From NCBI GenBank assembly GCA_013397075.1, contig VWZS01000654.1, positions 583,231 to 647,230 of the forward strand: a stretch of 64,000 nt of DNA, in the 5' to 3' direction. The notes below the pieces were generated by a model, which made no database searches, was not told the DNA's origin, and saw only the letters and a list, made by a program, of their open reading frames with translations. Source of the stretch: Rhabdornis inornatus. Taxonomy: Eukaryota; Chordata; Aves; Passeriformes; Rhabdornithidae. Positions 25,532-38,600 of the stretch are shown here, one piece after another. The position numbers and the translations under genes are program-made. Position 1 is the stretch's first letter. The number at the start of each line of letters is the position of its first letter.

Positions 25532-25590
25532 GCTGCTTTTCTCTTTTTTGTTTTTCCCTTTTCCCTTTTTTCCCATTTCCCTCTCCCCAG
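25532..25590 (+). promoter_or_regulatory. Strong splice-acceptor-like pyrimidine tract
   Basis: Nearly 60 bases of C and T with very few purines end in CTCTCCCCAG, the textbook form of a vertebrate 3' splice site. A second, weaker acceptor-like TTTTTTCTACAG ends at 25510. The sequence fits the splice signal well, but random pyrimidine tracts also occur in bird DNA and no transcript is known to me here. Confidence 0.35.
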
Positions 25591-25891
25591 AGGGCTGTTT
25601 CTCTGAGCAATGTGGACATGTGCTGGCTGGGACATTCAGAGCATTCCTTTGCTGCTGTGTCTGAAAACTGCTTATGGCCTTTTCACACACAGTTTGTCCA
25701 TCAAAAGGAAACTTAGAGGTGCAGAGAGGGAGGAAACTGCAGAGAGCCAGGATGAGTCCCTGGTCTCTGTGAACAATAAGCTTAAGCAGCAGTTGCAAAG
25801 GAGCTGCTTGTGTACAAGTCAATTTATACTCCAAATTGTCTTTTTAGTCAGAACTCTTTCCAACTATGTCTGTGAATTGCCAGCACCTTAG
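25591..25891 (+). other. Exon-like block of 301 bases
   Basis: The block is less AT-rich than its flanks. It begins right after the strong acceptor-like tract and ends at AG|GTAACA, a plausible donor. One frame is open from an ATG at 25610 and reaches its TAG exactly at the last three bases of the block. The translated product (about 93 residues) shows no family motif. It could be an exon of a noncoding RNA, a terminal coding piece or chance. Confidence 0.25.
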
Positions 25892-28449
25892 GTAACAAAA
25901 CAAATGTTGCTCGTCTCATCTTTTCATCTTTCACCACCTCTAGGGCAGTTTTGGAGCCAAAAGAAAGTTATATTCTTAAGCTGCCAGTTTACCATTTCCA
26001 TTTAGCCTCATTGAGGGTTAGTGGCTTCCGTTGTTTTGATTTCTGCCAAACATAGGGTAGTTTAGATATTGCTTGGTGGAAGTAATTAATAATTTCTCAC
26101 AGGTTTAATATTAATTGTAATGGCACATGGATTAAAAAAACCCAAAACACTACTGTGAAAGATTAATTGAAAAAAAATATTTGAAGCTACAATTCTGAAG
26201 CCTTATTGTTGACAGAAATCCTAAGTGTACTAACAGCCTGTGTCCTTTTATGGAATTTTATGTAGATATGTGTATCTGTGTGTGCATAGGAATATATGTG
26301 TGCCTATAGGCATAGATCAAACTTAGTTTAATTTTCATTTCCCAGGCTTTGACTTAGGTAAGTACCAAGATATTAATATACCTGGCACTTCCGAAATATA
26401 GTGTAACACGCATATTTTGGAGTCATCATAATTACTATGTGATTTCTGCAAAATGCAGTGTGATGGAAATTTTGGATCAGACAATGAAATTGCACAAATT
26501 AGAAGAGAAAATTCAATTGTTATCTTAGGTTGAAGTAGGCATTTAGATCTTAATTGGGATTTCACATTATATTTTCTGAAAGTATCACCAGGAAATCAGT
26601 AATTTTATCTGTGTAACAGTGAGAAATAACATTTTCCACAATCAAAGCAATCAAAGTGAAAGACTGTACAGTGGAATAACGCTATGTTTTGTGCCCTGTG
26701 CAATTTCACTTGTCATATAAAAGTGGTTAATATAGGTGCAGCATTACAAGCTCAGAGCATAAGAAACTTTTTGAAGACAACATGGATGTTGTGTTGGATA
26801 TTGGAGAAATTACTTTAGCAACAGTTTCTTATTCCGCTTTCTGTTTCAGTCCCCCAAGACATTGTGAACACTGTATATCTGGGTTGTGGTATTCATCAGA
26901 ATGAAATCCCAAACATTCAGAGTTTATTAGCCCCATATGAACAAATCAATAGACAAGTAGCAAAGTTCTGACCATGGAAAAGAAACCCTTGACCTAGACC
27001 TCTTCTCTGAACAATTTGAAAGTAGAACTGCATTTTCACAGCCTATTGCTTCATTTTGTTGAGTACAGTATCTGGACCTGAATACTTTAATAAAAAAAAA
27101 TCAGTTACACTTTTTTAAAAACACTTCAGCTTGACAAACTGTTTTTCTGAGAGACAAAATTTTATACTGTAAAAAAAAAAAAAAAACTAAAAAGACAAAC
27201 CTGGACCAGATGGACATTTGAACTTCCAATGCAACGCAAAGATGCCCCTTGCTATCCACTCATGAAAGAGAAGACTTTTCATCATTCATGATCATCAGTT
27301 TATTCTACCTACAAAACAGATGAACTAAGAAATCCAGATATTTTTCAAAAGGCAATCCATTTTTAAGCTTTTAGATGACGTTATATTTGGTTATCTTTTT
27401 TGCAAGTATATAGATGAGAAAATTATTCTTCTTCTGGATCTCTTTTTAATGACTCTTCAGATTCCCTAATTATTATGGAATTCTAAGACAATAAAGGAAA
27501 AACAAAACAGGTGGGGAAAACACAGTGCTAAAAGAGTAATCTTCACAGAGATCTCCCCCTTCCTTTTGTTTCCTACAGAAGCACTTTAAACAGAATGTCA
27601 CAATCTCATTTTTTATGCATCTGTCTATTTTTATCACTGCTTCATTTTACATCTCAGCAGGCCTGACTACCCTGAAAAATACACCTGCATAAAACCTGCA
27701 AGGAACAGAGAAAATACATAAGTAGGGGTGAAAAATGAAAAGACAGCTCTCTGCACTCTTATCACACCTTTTAGCATCTATCTGTTTGAGGTCTCTTGTG
27801 ATTCATTCACCCTTTCACTATGTAAAAGGCCAAAGCAAAGCTGCAGTGATAGTAGCATCCAAGATGAATATCAAGAAGGCTGGGACTAAGAGGAGAGCAA
27901 CATTAAGAACACTCCTGGGAATAAAGGTCACAGAGAAAGAAAGAGAGTTTAAATAGAGCAGTATGGAGCAATCAGTCAGACAAGTTCCTGCATCAGAGTG
28001 GTCTTTGAAAAGCAAATTATAGGGAAGGAGCATATAAAGAAGAAAGCCAAAAAAGCATTTTACAAAGATGTTGCTCATTATTGTTGTTTTTTCAAACCTG
28101 GGTAAGTCAAAATATTGTTTGGTAATAAAGTCAAACAAGTTTTCCTTCAGAATGAGATTAAAAAAATGTAGAGGAAGCTGGTTTATGTTTTCCTAAATGG
28201 CAATGCGCATATTCTTGAGCCCATTACTGGGTTCACATACCTAGAGAATTTCCAATGTGTCTTCAACCAGAACCTGCATGGCAGGAACAGAGTGCATTCC
28301 TTCTGAGAGCAAATTACTATGTCCTGACCCTCCACAAAATTATCCTTCAGTCTACTGCCATGTGTTTTCCATTTCCTTATTGTACCAAAAATAATATTGC
28401 TGTCACTATCCTCCATCATTAATCCTCCTTCATTAATCATTCAATTAAT
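25892..28449. other. Unassigned AT-rich DNA
   Basis: No supported gene or repeat. Short A runs lie near 27090 and 27172-27186. Confidence 0.4.
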
Positions 28450-28935
28450 GAAGAGACATAAGGCCGAGGCATCTGATCCCATGTTGTGCTTCTACAGACA
28501 GACTGTACAGGTAAGGAAAACTGGGGGCGAGTGGTAGAAAAGAAGGGTTCCCAAAGAAGTGGTCTTAGAAGTAGAAAGGGGACCAGGAAAGAAAAAGGTG
28601 AAAACCCTGGCTAGAGTAAAGATCCTAGAAGCAGCAGCATCCTGGAGATGTGGGACATGCATGGAGACAAACCCTAGGGGATGCCCATGATGACAAATAC
28701 TCCTGGGAATGAACTGTGAGTGTGGACTGACATGATTTCTGACTGACCTTCCCAGATCAGCAGTGACAACCTTGTTAAGAAAGGAAGTTAATACCAAGTG
28801 AACCTAGCACCAAGGAGAGCGAGCCAGGGAGTACATGAGGTAGACAAACAGGATAAAAGCTCTTTTCTTTGATCTTAAATAAATCCCAATATCCAGAACC
28901 ACTATGGGTTGTCTCTTATTTTGTCCTGCCTCTGA
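28450..28935 (+). mobile_element. Possible LTR-like segment
   Basis: A less AT-rich block of nearly 500 bases ends in GGATAAAAGCTC (TATA-like, near 28850), followed about 25 bases later by AAATAAAT (poly(A)-signal-like). After that come a short T/G-rich stretch and ACACCA near 28948. TATA box, poly(A) signal and GT-rich end in this order are typical of retroviral LTRs. I see no clear TG start, no target-site duplication and no family match. An ordinary unique segment is equally possible. Confidence 0.25.
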
Positions 28936-30004
28936 CTACTAACACCAGAGCTGATTGGTTTACAGTTTGAATAGCTATCTGTAGATTCCTTAGCAGCCAC
29001 TGCTATGACTGCAATTAAATTTCTCCCAAAAATACCAAACTATCTGAAATCCCCATTTTTTAAATACAGCAAACTAAAAATGTTTCTATTTTGTAAATTA
29101 AAATTATTATACTTTTTAATATTATCTGATTTTTTTTGTACATAGATTTTTTTTAATAGGTATACTCAATTTTTCATATTTTTTTTACTATTATCTCCTT
29201 TTTTAAACCTTACATCCTTTCCACCAGTCTGAAACCCTGCAGACTACTTTTAGAAGCTGCCTTTTTATACGTTTCCCAGCAGGCAGGCAACTCCTGAAAT
29301 CTGCAAGTGAGAGATCTCCCTCTCAGCTAACGGCGGCACACTGACTACCTATCGCTTTCTGACCCTGTTTCCACAGAAACCACCAGAACTTGTTAACTTT
29401 AAGGAATCTTATTTGAATAATGGAATGTTTTTAACTTAAACAATATAACTTTCAGGGTAGAAATGCTGATCTTTTTTCTTTAATTTTGCATTATGTGCCT
29501 CCAAGCCATTTTGTGTTTGTCATCCTATTTTCTTCTCATTTTTTTCTATTATTGTTTGTTTGTTTATAATGGTAGAACTTGCATAAAGATTATTGAATTA
29601 ATTAGATGATGTGATATGCGGTCTGCCCCTAGCAACACAGCAGCCTGAAGTTTCAAAAGAGCAAGTAAATTTTAAGCTCAGATGCCCTTATTATTGTTTT
29701 GGCATGGAGAGAAAGATGAATAAAGACCTGTGGAAATATAAAAGAGAACAATGGAATGGACACCCAAGCCTCAGCAACACTATTTGTTCTTGAGGATAAA
29801 CATGCTACACAATACCTTCTATAAACTGAAACATCTCTATATGAAAGTACATTGTCCTCCAAGCATCTCTGAATGGATGTTTGGGATCTCACTTCTAGAA
29901 AGGCCAGACACTTCCTTTCAATTTTTAGCTTAAATTTATGGGCCTATTTTTTATTTTGAATATTGCCTCTTCTAGGCTTTATAAGTTAACATTTCTTGTT
30001 TATG
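28936..30004. other. Unassigned AT-rich DNA
   Basis: Nothing recognisable. T-rich runs lie around 29130-29210. Confidence 0.4.
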
Positions 30005-30087
30005 TTTTTTTTGTTGTTGTTTTTGTTTGGTTTTTGTTTGTTTGTTTTTGTTTTTTGTTTGCTTGTTTTTGTTTTCTGTTTTTTTTA
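30005..30087. repeat. T/G-rich low-complexity tract
   Basis: About 80 bases of T with scattered G, in (TTTG)n-like order. This is the minus-strand form of the A/C tracts. Confidence 0.85.
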
Positions 30088-32291
30088 AATTTTCTCATTT
30101 CCCCAGCAGAAGCCACACAGTTTAATTACAGACACATTTGAGATATGATCACACTTCACATGCAACCACATACACTTACCCCTAGCAAAAGACCTGTACT
30201 ATGCTCTCTGTGAACCTGTCTTATTTCTCGGGTTCTTCTCTTACCTTCATTGCCCATTCCAAAATTCCTCCTTTCTCTCCCACATCTAAATACTTTATAA
30301 AGAGTTGCCTAAGGCGCCAAAGCAATTTACACAACTCAAGTATTTCCTTTACTCTCATCAAAGAAGACTTGTCCAGTCAAAGAGTAGATAGTGCTCCAGT
30401 AATATTGTAAGAAGACAGAAATTGGAAATACTGGTGTTTTACTTATTTCTCTTGGCACATAGTTGTCTTCTTAGGTAGGCATTGACAATACTCCCTCCAC
30501 ATTTAACATTCAGTTTAGCAAAACAAATAAATTACTTGGATTATGTCTCATAATGGAGACACTCCATTTGTCATCTCCTAATATCCTTATTGCCTTTAGC
30601 TAGATTCATCTTCTGCGTGGTGAATGGGATCAGAATTATACCTATCCTGAAAATGACATTTTGGTGATGGTGCTTCATGCAACAAAAAAATTATGTAATC
30701 TTGATTGTTACTGGCTGTCACAAGTGGGATCTTTTGTCATGTGTGCACCATTTTCAAGCATACAGTGTATGGTTAACTCCAACATGTGATTTTATTCTTT
30801 TCTAATTTCCAGTTATCACCTTTTATAGAAGAAATTATTTTTATTTGATCCCAAGTAGATAATCTTACATTTTGCACTGTAGCACACCATAGAGTTTTTT
30901 ACAATTTCGATAATTCAGTTCTTCTAATATACTCTTATGATTTCCCTCTGGATCAATGACGTGCCTTCGAAAACTACAAGTTTTGCATCACTATTTTTTT
31001 TTTGTTTTTGCAGTGTGCTTAGTTACAATATTACCATTAATAGGGTTGGCCAAAAGAAAATAACAGATACTATTTTCAGACAAGGTAGCCCTACCTCAAT
31101 TCACTAGAAAATATTGAATGCAAATCAAATAAAAGTATTTGGGTTATTAACATATAAATGAGAAGCAGAGAAATGTAAGCATACCACACTGTGCCTTTCT
31201 GAAAGGCATGGCTACCATGACTTATAAAATGTAAAGAGTGATGATATTTACCAGTGTCTGTTGGGGCTCTTACACTTTGGTGATTACCAAGGAGAATTTG
31301 GAGCACCTTAAACATAGCCTATGAGTCTATATTAAAGCAAACAGGTTAATAAAACAGAAGAAAAGAGCTGTAACGGAAGATCTATGTGTTTTAATCTAGA
31401 ATTGCCTGAACAGTGATATAAGAGGTAACTAGTAAATTATGAAGTTCATACTGCAAGCCACAACAGGATTCAAGATAGTGTAAAAATCAATACAAAGTAC
31501 AATATCTTATTTTTTGATAATGGCAAATAATTCATATTGAATTAGTTCAGTAAAATATTATGTTAGGCATCTCCACTGCTGCCTTACATTATGGTAGGAT
31601 AGACACTGCTTTCATCATATTCTAGAAATCTTCATAGAGATTGGATTTCCCTTGATGTAATGCACATTTCCAAGTTCTGTTGATCCAGTGGGGGGTTTTA
31701 AGGCAGACATAAGTTTCAGGGACCACATGCATGCCAGTAAAATGAACTATGACCAAGAATGTTCCTGGGCATTGATGACCAAAAAAGAAAGGTCCACATG
31801 GCTGTAGTAGCAAATTGTTTCACTAACCAAGGAGGCTGTGTGCCTACTATCCTACTGAGGGTGATCCCTGAGATGTTTTACCTGTCACAGGTGACTGGAA
31901 ATTGTTAGAAAAAGTGACAGATTGAACGGACCAAATATGTGCTGGAGCATGGCCTAGCAAACCATAAGGACAGGCAGTAATTTTCTTAACTGCAAGGATG
32001 TTCCCACATTAATTTCTCAGGTGAGATGTAGCACAAATCTGCCGTAGCCCATGGTAACCACATGTGAGGTTCTCCACCTGCTTTGGGGAGATCATGGCCA
32101 TGGAGATGCACATAGGAGAGACCACATCATTTCAAAGTCCCCATCCTGACACAGCCATGCCTGGGCTCATGATGGTTCTGCTGTTCTTGGTGCCAACCCA
32201 GGCACTGATGTCCTGTCTCCATGAAGGTGACTGAGGACTGTGGCTGTGGCCATCACCCTGATGTGCAGGGAACTGTTCCAGCTCTGATGAT

Positions 32292-32292
<1 letters not shown>
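30088..32292. other. Unassigned DNA
   Basis: AT-rich up to about 31830, then less so up to the GAT repeat. The less AT-rich part (about 31840-32290) matches no gene or repeat I know. Confidence 0.4.

Positions 32293-32350
<58 letters not shown>
32293..32350 (+). repeat. (GAT)19 trinucleotide microsatellite
   Basis: Fifty-eight bases of perfect GAT repeat, preceded by an imperfect unit (tgatgatt). On the minus strand it would read as a run of about 19 histidines inside an 86-codon frame (32132-32392). That His run is a by-product of the repeat and is not evidence of a gene. Confidence 0.97.
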
Positions 32351-35300
32351 CCGCCCTAACTGTGACTCAGAAGAGTTAAAGAAATGTTTCAAATTTGGGG
32401 AAAATTTATTTAGCTCTGAAACGGAGACACAAGGTCAGTATATTTCTGAGTCAATTTCTAAATTTATGTGAAACAGTCAGCACTTTAAATTTTCATCTTG
32501 ATCTGCGGTTCAGATGAGAAGTTTCCTACAAGGAGAAAAATGCCTGATTTCTCAGTTCTATCTATAACTAAGGTTTAAAAGGCCAGAGAATAAAAGGAAA
32601 ATATCTATATATCTATGATAAGAAAGGAAATTCAGTTTTAAAAAATCCATTTTAAAAATATGTCTGGAAAGATTCCTGAAGGATAACAGTAGTGTCATTT
32701 CCAAACTATATTTTTTTTCTGAACCAAGTCCCTACAACTGGTATTTAACCGCAGCCTTTTCTCAGCCACTCCTCCACACAGACTCTTAGGGATCTTTATG
32801 AGTTTGCTTAGTTTCTGCAGAGCCTACAATCCTGCAGGTAACTTTCTAGTAAAATGAAAAGTGAAAATGAATATTAATAAAATGCAAATATGCTGTCTAC
32901 TGCTAGCAAAATTAATTGGGCTTACACATATGCAGTGAAAAGTAAAAGAAAAAAATATATATTCTTAAATTAGTTCATATCAATTAAAAGAAAATATATA
33001 CTCAGAGAATCCAAAATTTTCCCATGAATACCAAACTAAATGTATTTTGAATGACAGAGTGTAAAAGTCTTACTACTTGAAAAGCTCTTTTGATGTCATT
33101 TCCATGTAGCTTGACTGCAAAAATGTTCTCTTTCCAGGAAGGCTTGTACTCCTCTTTTTTCCTTTTCCTCAAAGGGCTTCCAGGATGGAGTTTGGAGTAT
33201 TGCAAAGGAATTGCTCTCAGGTTTCTGCCAAGGAGATGCAAATGAGCCTTTCAAGGCCCCCCATTGCTAGGTTCTGCATACACATGTAGTAAAGATTTAA
33301 ACTACAAGGGCTTGACCCTGCAAATACTTCCACAGCTGTTGCTTAACTCTGTGAATTTTAATAGATTCTTTGAATTAGCTGGTAAAGTCAGGTAGGTGGG
33401 TAAATGGTAGGCTTGAAGCCTGGTTTAGACCACTCAGGGAAGCAAAAAGGAATACATAGACAAAGATGTGCAACTTGATAAGCTGTTATTATGTAATTTA
33501 ATTACTAAGCTACTATTTTGATGTTAAATTCTTTGGAACAGAGATTGTGTTCTTATCTTCTGTCTGCCACTTTCTGATCTGTAACAGGAATTATTCATAC
33601 AAAGAAACCTTTTATACAAAGAAGCCTTTCTATTTCCTCTGTAAAGAAAGAAATATTTTTGAATCAAACTGTGTCTTGGCCTAGAACTTCTCAAATACAA
33701 CATTTTTTTCTCTTGACAGACAGTATAAAATCTACAATGATTAAAAGTGTGTTTGCCCATTTAAGGGGTATACCTATAAATGCATATAACAAGCAGTGTG
33801 CCTTATGAGAGTAAAGACTTGTTTTATGAAGGACAATTAAAAATAACAATTAAGACTCATATTGTGAAGACTAAATTGCTAAAATTCAGGAGAGGGTCAA
33901 GATTGGAAACCTAATCATTAGGAAATAACATATTATTGCAATGGAGTAATGTTTTACTATAAAAACATTTAAAAAATATTTTTTGTTCAGAAAAAATTAT
34001 TTTAGACATTAACCAGGTATAACCCTGTCTTATATATAAAAATTAATTTTCCAAGTAAAACTGCTCAGAGCTCTATCTTGATACAATTAAGTTTCTGACC
34101 CATTCTGATTTGGATGAAATAATGTCTTTCCAAAGAAACATATTTCATTTTTATATAACTCTATTTCTAAGGATTTTATTCCTTCAATTTTCCTGCTCAA
34201 TAAAATTGCTTTCTGTAGGGAAGAAAGGCAAAATTCCATTTATATCTTCGAACAAATAAAATTGTTATAGATCTTATTATATGTAATTCTTACATTATCT
34301 TCATAGAATATAACTTTTGTTCTTCAGGTACTACAAAGTTACTTTTAGTTGACATAATCTGGCATGCTGTTGAGAAGATTTTTTTATTTTTGGTGGTCAT
34401 AAGGCCATTGGTACTTTATAATCTTATATTTTTTTTCTTTCCTTATTTGTACTTTTGGTGTGTCAAGAGCTTTTTCTTGGCTTATGTTAATGACACATTG
34501 CACCATCTACGAATGAAATTCCATATAAATTAATTCTATCAGTCCAATTCATACACATGCACTTTTGAAAATTACCAGGATAACATAAATCAGCTTACTT
34601 TAGGTGACAATTTAGTACCTCTTATTTATATTGTGTTTATATTTTTTAGGCAGAAATCTTCCTCAAAGTAAGGAAAAATTATTACCTTCTAATAAGTTAT
34701 TCTGTATTGAACATCACGAAAATGGCAGCTGCTAGTATATATGAGTCAGTTGCCTATTTTGAAAGTAATTCACCTGATGCTGCTGAAGTAGATTAAATAT
34801 TTAAAGACTGACTCTGCAGTTTAGGTGTGTAAAACCATGCATGGTAAAGGGAAATACAAGAAATTATGTGAAAAAGTTTTGTATGTATGGTTTTGGTTCT
34901 CCCAGAAGTGGGATCTGAATCAGTATGGCAGTGATATTTTACTTCCTCATAGCCAAGCTGCAGCTAGTTTCCAATATGCACTGCAGCTGTCAGAGAGCTG
35001 ATAAAACCAGAAATTCTTTCCTTGTTTATAGTACTCTGAGATTTATCAATGTTTTGGGGGGATTAAGACAATACAAAAGCAGTTTGTTTAGAAAAAACTT
35101 GTGTTGAATAAATAACTTCAGTCCCAGATACCTTTTTCTTTTTAGAGAAAAAATGTATCTTTTTGAAAAGTAGAACTATTTCAAGAGTTGAGGATTTCTC
35201 CTAGCATTAAGAGGATAAGATTTAAATTCTTGTTCTTTTGACTTTGTTGTGGGATTTGAACTGGGAGGTTTTATTTCCTATGTGATGCTCAATCCTCCTG

Positions 35301-35675
35301 TGTGAAAAGACAGTTCCTTACTAGCAAAACAAAGTTTAAGAATATTTTTCTATTTCTGTCATTTGAATACATTCAGAGAGTTCCTATGATTAGGAACTAG
35401 CAAGAACTTGAAAATGGACTTTTCAGGGTCCATAGAAATTTCAACTACTGATTAGATCTGTTAGCTAGTTGTAGAAAAAAATATTCTAATTTACTTCTGA
35501 TTTTAAAAAATCCCAAACCCACAAAAGAAATTAAATTTGTTTTCTTTCCATAAACAACAGTAAACAACAACAAACTCCCTGAAGTTTTCCTGAACATTTT
35601 TTTTTCTGGCCTCTCATACAGCCAATGATCAGCTGCTTCAACTGAAGGTGCAAGCTCTTTATGTATTTGTTGGGG
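32351..35675. other. Unassigned AT-rich DNA
   Basis: No gene or repeat recognised. A slightly less AT-rich patch lies around 33140-33270. Confidence 0.4.
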
Positions 35676-35676
35676 N
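35676..35676. other. Single ambiguous base (N)
   Basis: One N within a short T/G-rich stretch (about 35665-35700), a context prone to polymerase slippage. Confidence 0.95.
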
Positions 35677-38600
35677 TTTTGGGTTTTTTTCTGGGGTGTA
35701 CTGGTTTAGATCATTAGCTTTTCATTTATCCATCCTTCTGCTGGGTATCAACTCACAGTTCAAGACTTGGCCAGTGTCATATATTACCTCTATAGACTTA
35801 TTTTACATTTGAGAAGTGGAGAAATACTGATAGATCCTTACGAATCATACATAAATATGAAAGGCATAAATATTTAACACTTAAGGCTGGAAAAAAGTAA
35901 GAATAAGAAAAATAAAAGGTCTAAGGGTGCAGTCAGAAAGTATCTGAAAATAGGATGAATTTCGGAAAGGGGATGTAGAACAAAAAAACACATACACGGG
36001 TCAAACTAACATTAAATTGGGTTGGCAATAAAAAGGAATGCAACAATGGAAGCCTTGGCTATTATGAAAATGTTATGCTAGGTTCTGTACATGCCATAAC
36101 GAGGATCATGCTCTGTGCAGACTACCCAAACAGCTAACAGGAAGAAAACCCAAGAACAAAGGCGCAGAGAAATCAGGTCCTGAGAGTGTAATAATTTTTC
36201 TGATTTTGAAGGAAAATAAAGACTAAAGGTGTCAGGCCTTTCCTGAAGGAAGATATAGGACAACTTGAGGTGTGCTCTCAGATCATTGCCCTGTGGCTTC
36301 TGTCTTGCAAAATGCTCAGAGCTGCGGAGACCTGATTTTGTTCTAAGCTAACTGTACCTACATTGTAGTCAAGGAGAAATATGCATAGCAATACCACAGT
36401 TCAGAAATAACCAGGTATGGAAGGATGAAACCTCTTCAGGTGTAACATCATCTCACATTGGTTCTCTTCCTCCTCGTCTTCCTGATTATAAAAAACTTCA
36501 AGCACTGTATTTTCCTTTGCAAAGAACAAGCAAAAACAACTTTGTGCAAAATTGAGCCGTTTTTTGGCAACCAAAGTATCCAGGATGAAACTAGGCAAAT
36601 CAAGCACCTGACTAAAACATATACACTGCTGATGTTGAGGCAGAAAGAGAAAGTAAAACTGCCACAAGCCTTCACCCAAAAAACAGGGATGGGATGAATT
36701 GCAGGAAGAGAAGGTCATTGTGTTGACATCTGGTGGATTAAAGGAGAAAGATAAAATGCATTTTACTTCCTCAACCAAAACTCAAAGGCTAAAGGCTGGG
36801 AGAGAGAGTAAGAAAGAGGGGACTGTATGCAACCTTTATGAAGAAACTGTTTAGGCTTTTCTGGTGGGCTAAAAAAAAAGCTGCCGAAATTACCTTAATC
36901 AGTCTATGGAGTACAAGTGAGCACAAGCCACAGCATTTGAAAGTGCGTAAAAAGACAAAAAGTGGCATTAGGTCTAGCATAAAGTGTAAGATTTTCTTTA
37001 GAGAAGACACTCTAAAATATAATTCTTAACAACTGCATAGAATGATCATGCTCATCTGTGTTGTAAGAGTTTTCTTCACATCTTTAAATAAAATTGTTAT
37101 TTAAACAAATTTATTGCCATTTATGAGTGTGAAAAATTATGTCCCATAACACCAGGAATTTCAGTATAACTCTCTCAAGAGTTTTTGTAATCATCTCCTC
37201 AGATATGAGTCAACTTGTTACTGTCAATCAAGACCTGTCAGAAAGGTTGCAGTGGGGAAACCTGGCACACAGAATAAGAGTCTTTGGTACAAATAGAAAC
37301 CAATCCAAGATGTCTTGAGTTTCAGTCTTACTTTAAGTTCAAGACTCCCAGGTGCCTCATAGCCAGCAGATGTTTACCTAATTAGCATGACCTAGCTAAT
37401 GCAATAGATGTTAAATCTAGCACCTAGTGAAATTTAGTTCATTAATATCTACACCATAATATGATTGCATTTCTGGAGTATTCACATTTCTTCACCAGAA
37501 TTGGTGCACAATGGCCAAAAGACATCCGTTTATAAAAAGGCAAAAAAGTCCACTAATTCAAGTGAGACCAACTCCTTTTTCTATAAACAGATCCATAAAT
37601 GAGGAAAACTTGACAAAAGAACCACTGAGGCTTAATTACTTTTTTGGATGCTACAGCATGCAAAGAACATTGACCACTTTTCATTTTTAATGAAAAATAG
37701 CCAGATTTTCTGCCAGGGTCATTGAGTTCACTAGACTTAATTAATTAATGAGTCCTGTGATGATAATTTTTCATCCATGAAATGTTCTTTCTATGAGTTG
37801 CTCCACCATATCTATAAAAAAGTACAGAGAAAAAGGGTGCAAGAGTGTTTTTAGGTAACACTTCAACTCTCTAAGTCCTAAGTCTAGGATTATACTTGTT
37901 TTTTCATTGCTGACAGTAAGAGCAATTTAGAAGCAGTCCTCTCTTGTAACAACTGGTATCAAAGAGTAATCCCAAAGGTGGAGAAATGAGTTTTGCTTGG
38001 CAAATATAGTTAATTGAGAAGAACTTTAAGTTAAGCTAAGTTCTGCTGAGCTGATGGTTGTTTTTCACTGGATTTCACCTAGATTTTTTGCAGGTCTGGG
38101 ACTTTGAAAAATTACGGTACCATGAGCCAAGGCAGACATTCCTAAGAACTCCAGTATTTGAAATATCAAAAAGCAATGAATTGATTGTCCTTATAATGAT
38201 ATCCAGTTTATCTATAATTTTGAGAGGGGGAATGTATTTCATTTGTATAATTATGAAATAAAATAAGCTAAAATAAACTGCTGCTGTATCAGTCTGAAGT
38301 TGATTAATTTGTCTCTAAAGTACAGAAATATTTTTCCTTCAATTTGAAAACTTAAAAAATATATTTAAAAAAAACCTTAAAATTTTAAGTTGACATCTCA
38401 TTAGAGGTGTCAAAATTACATGTCTGAATCCATATTTTTTTTAAAAAATCAGTATATTTTAAAAATTTGAAAATCATTTTTTTCTTATAAATGTCCTCAT
38501 AATTTCTATCACTAAAAAAATAATTTTGGGAACCAAATTGCCAATAATTGAAATATACATGTAGCTGTGTGGACAGGGCACAAGGAGTCTTCATAGAAGC

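Noticed and set aside
32132..32392. Minus-strand frame of 86 codons with about 19 consecutive histidines, resembling a metal-binding protein
   Set aside because: The His run is the (GAT)19 microsatellite read in one frame. The flanking residues show no domain and no splice or promoter context.
36401..36778. 125-codon minus-strand frame with an acidic run
   Set aside because: No domain, a second minus-strand frame is also open over the same stretch, and the acidic run is a simple GA/TC-rich patch.
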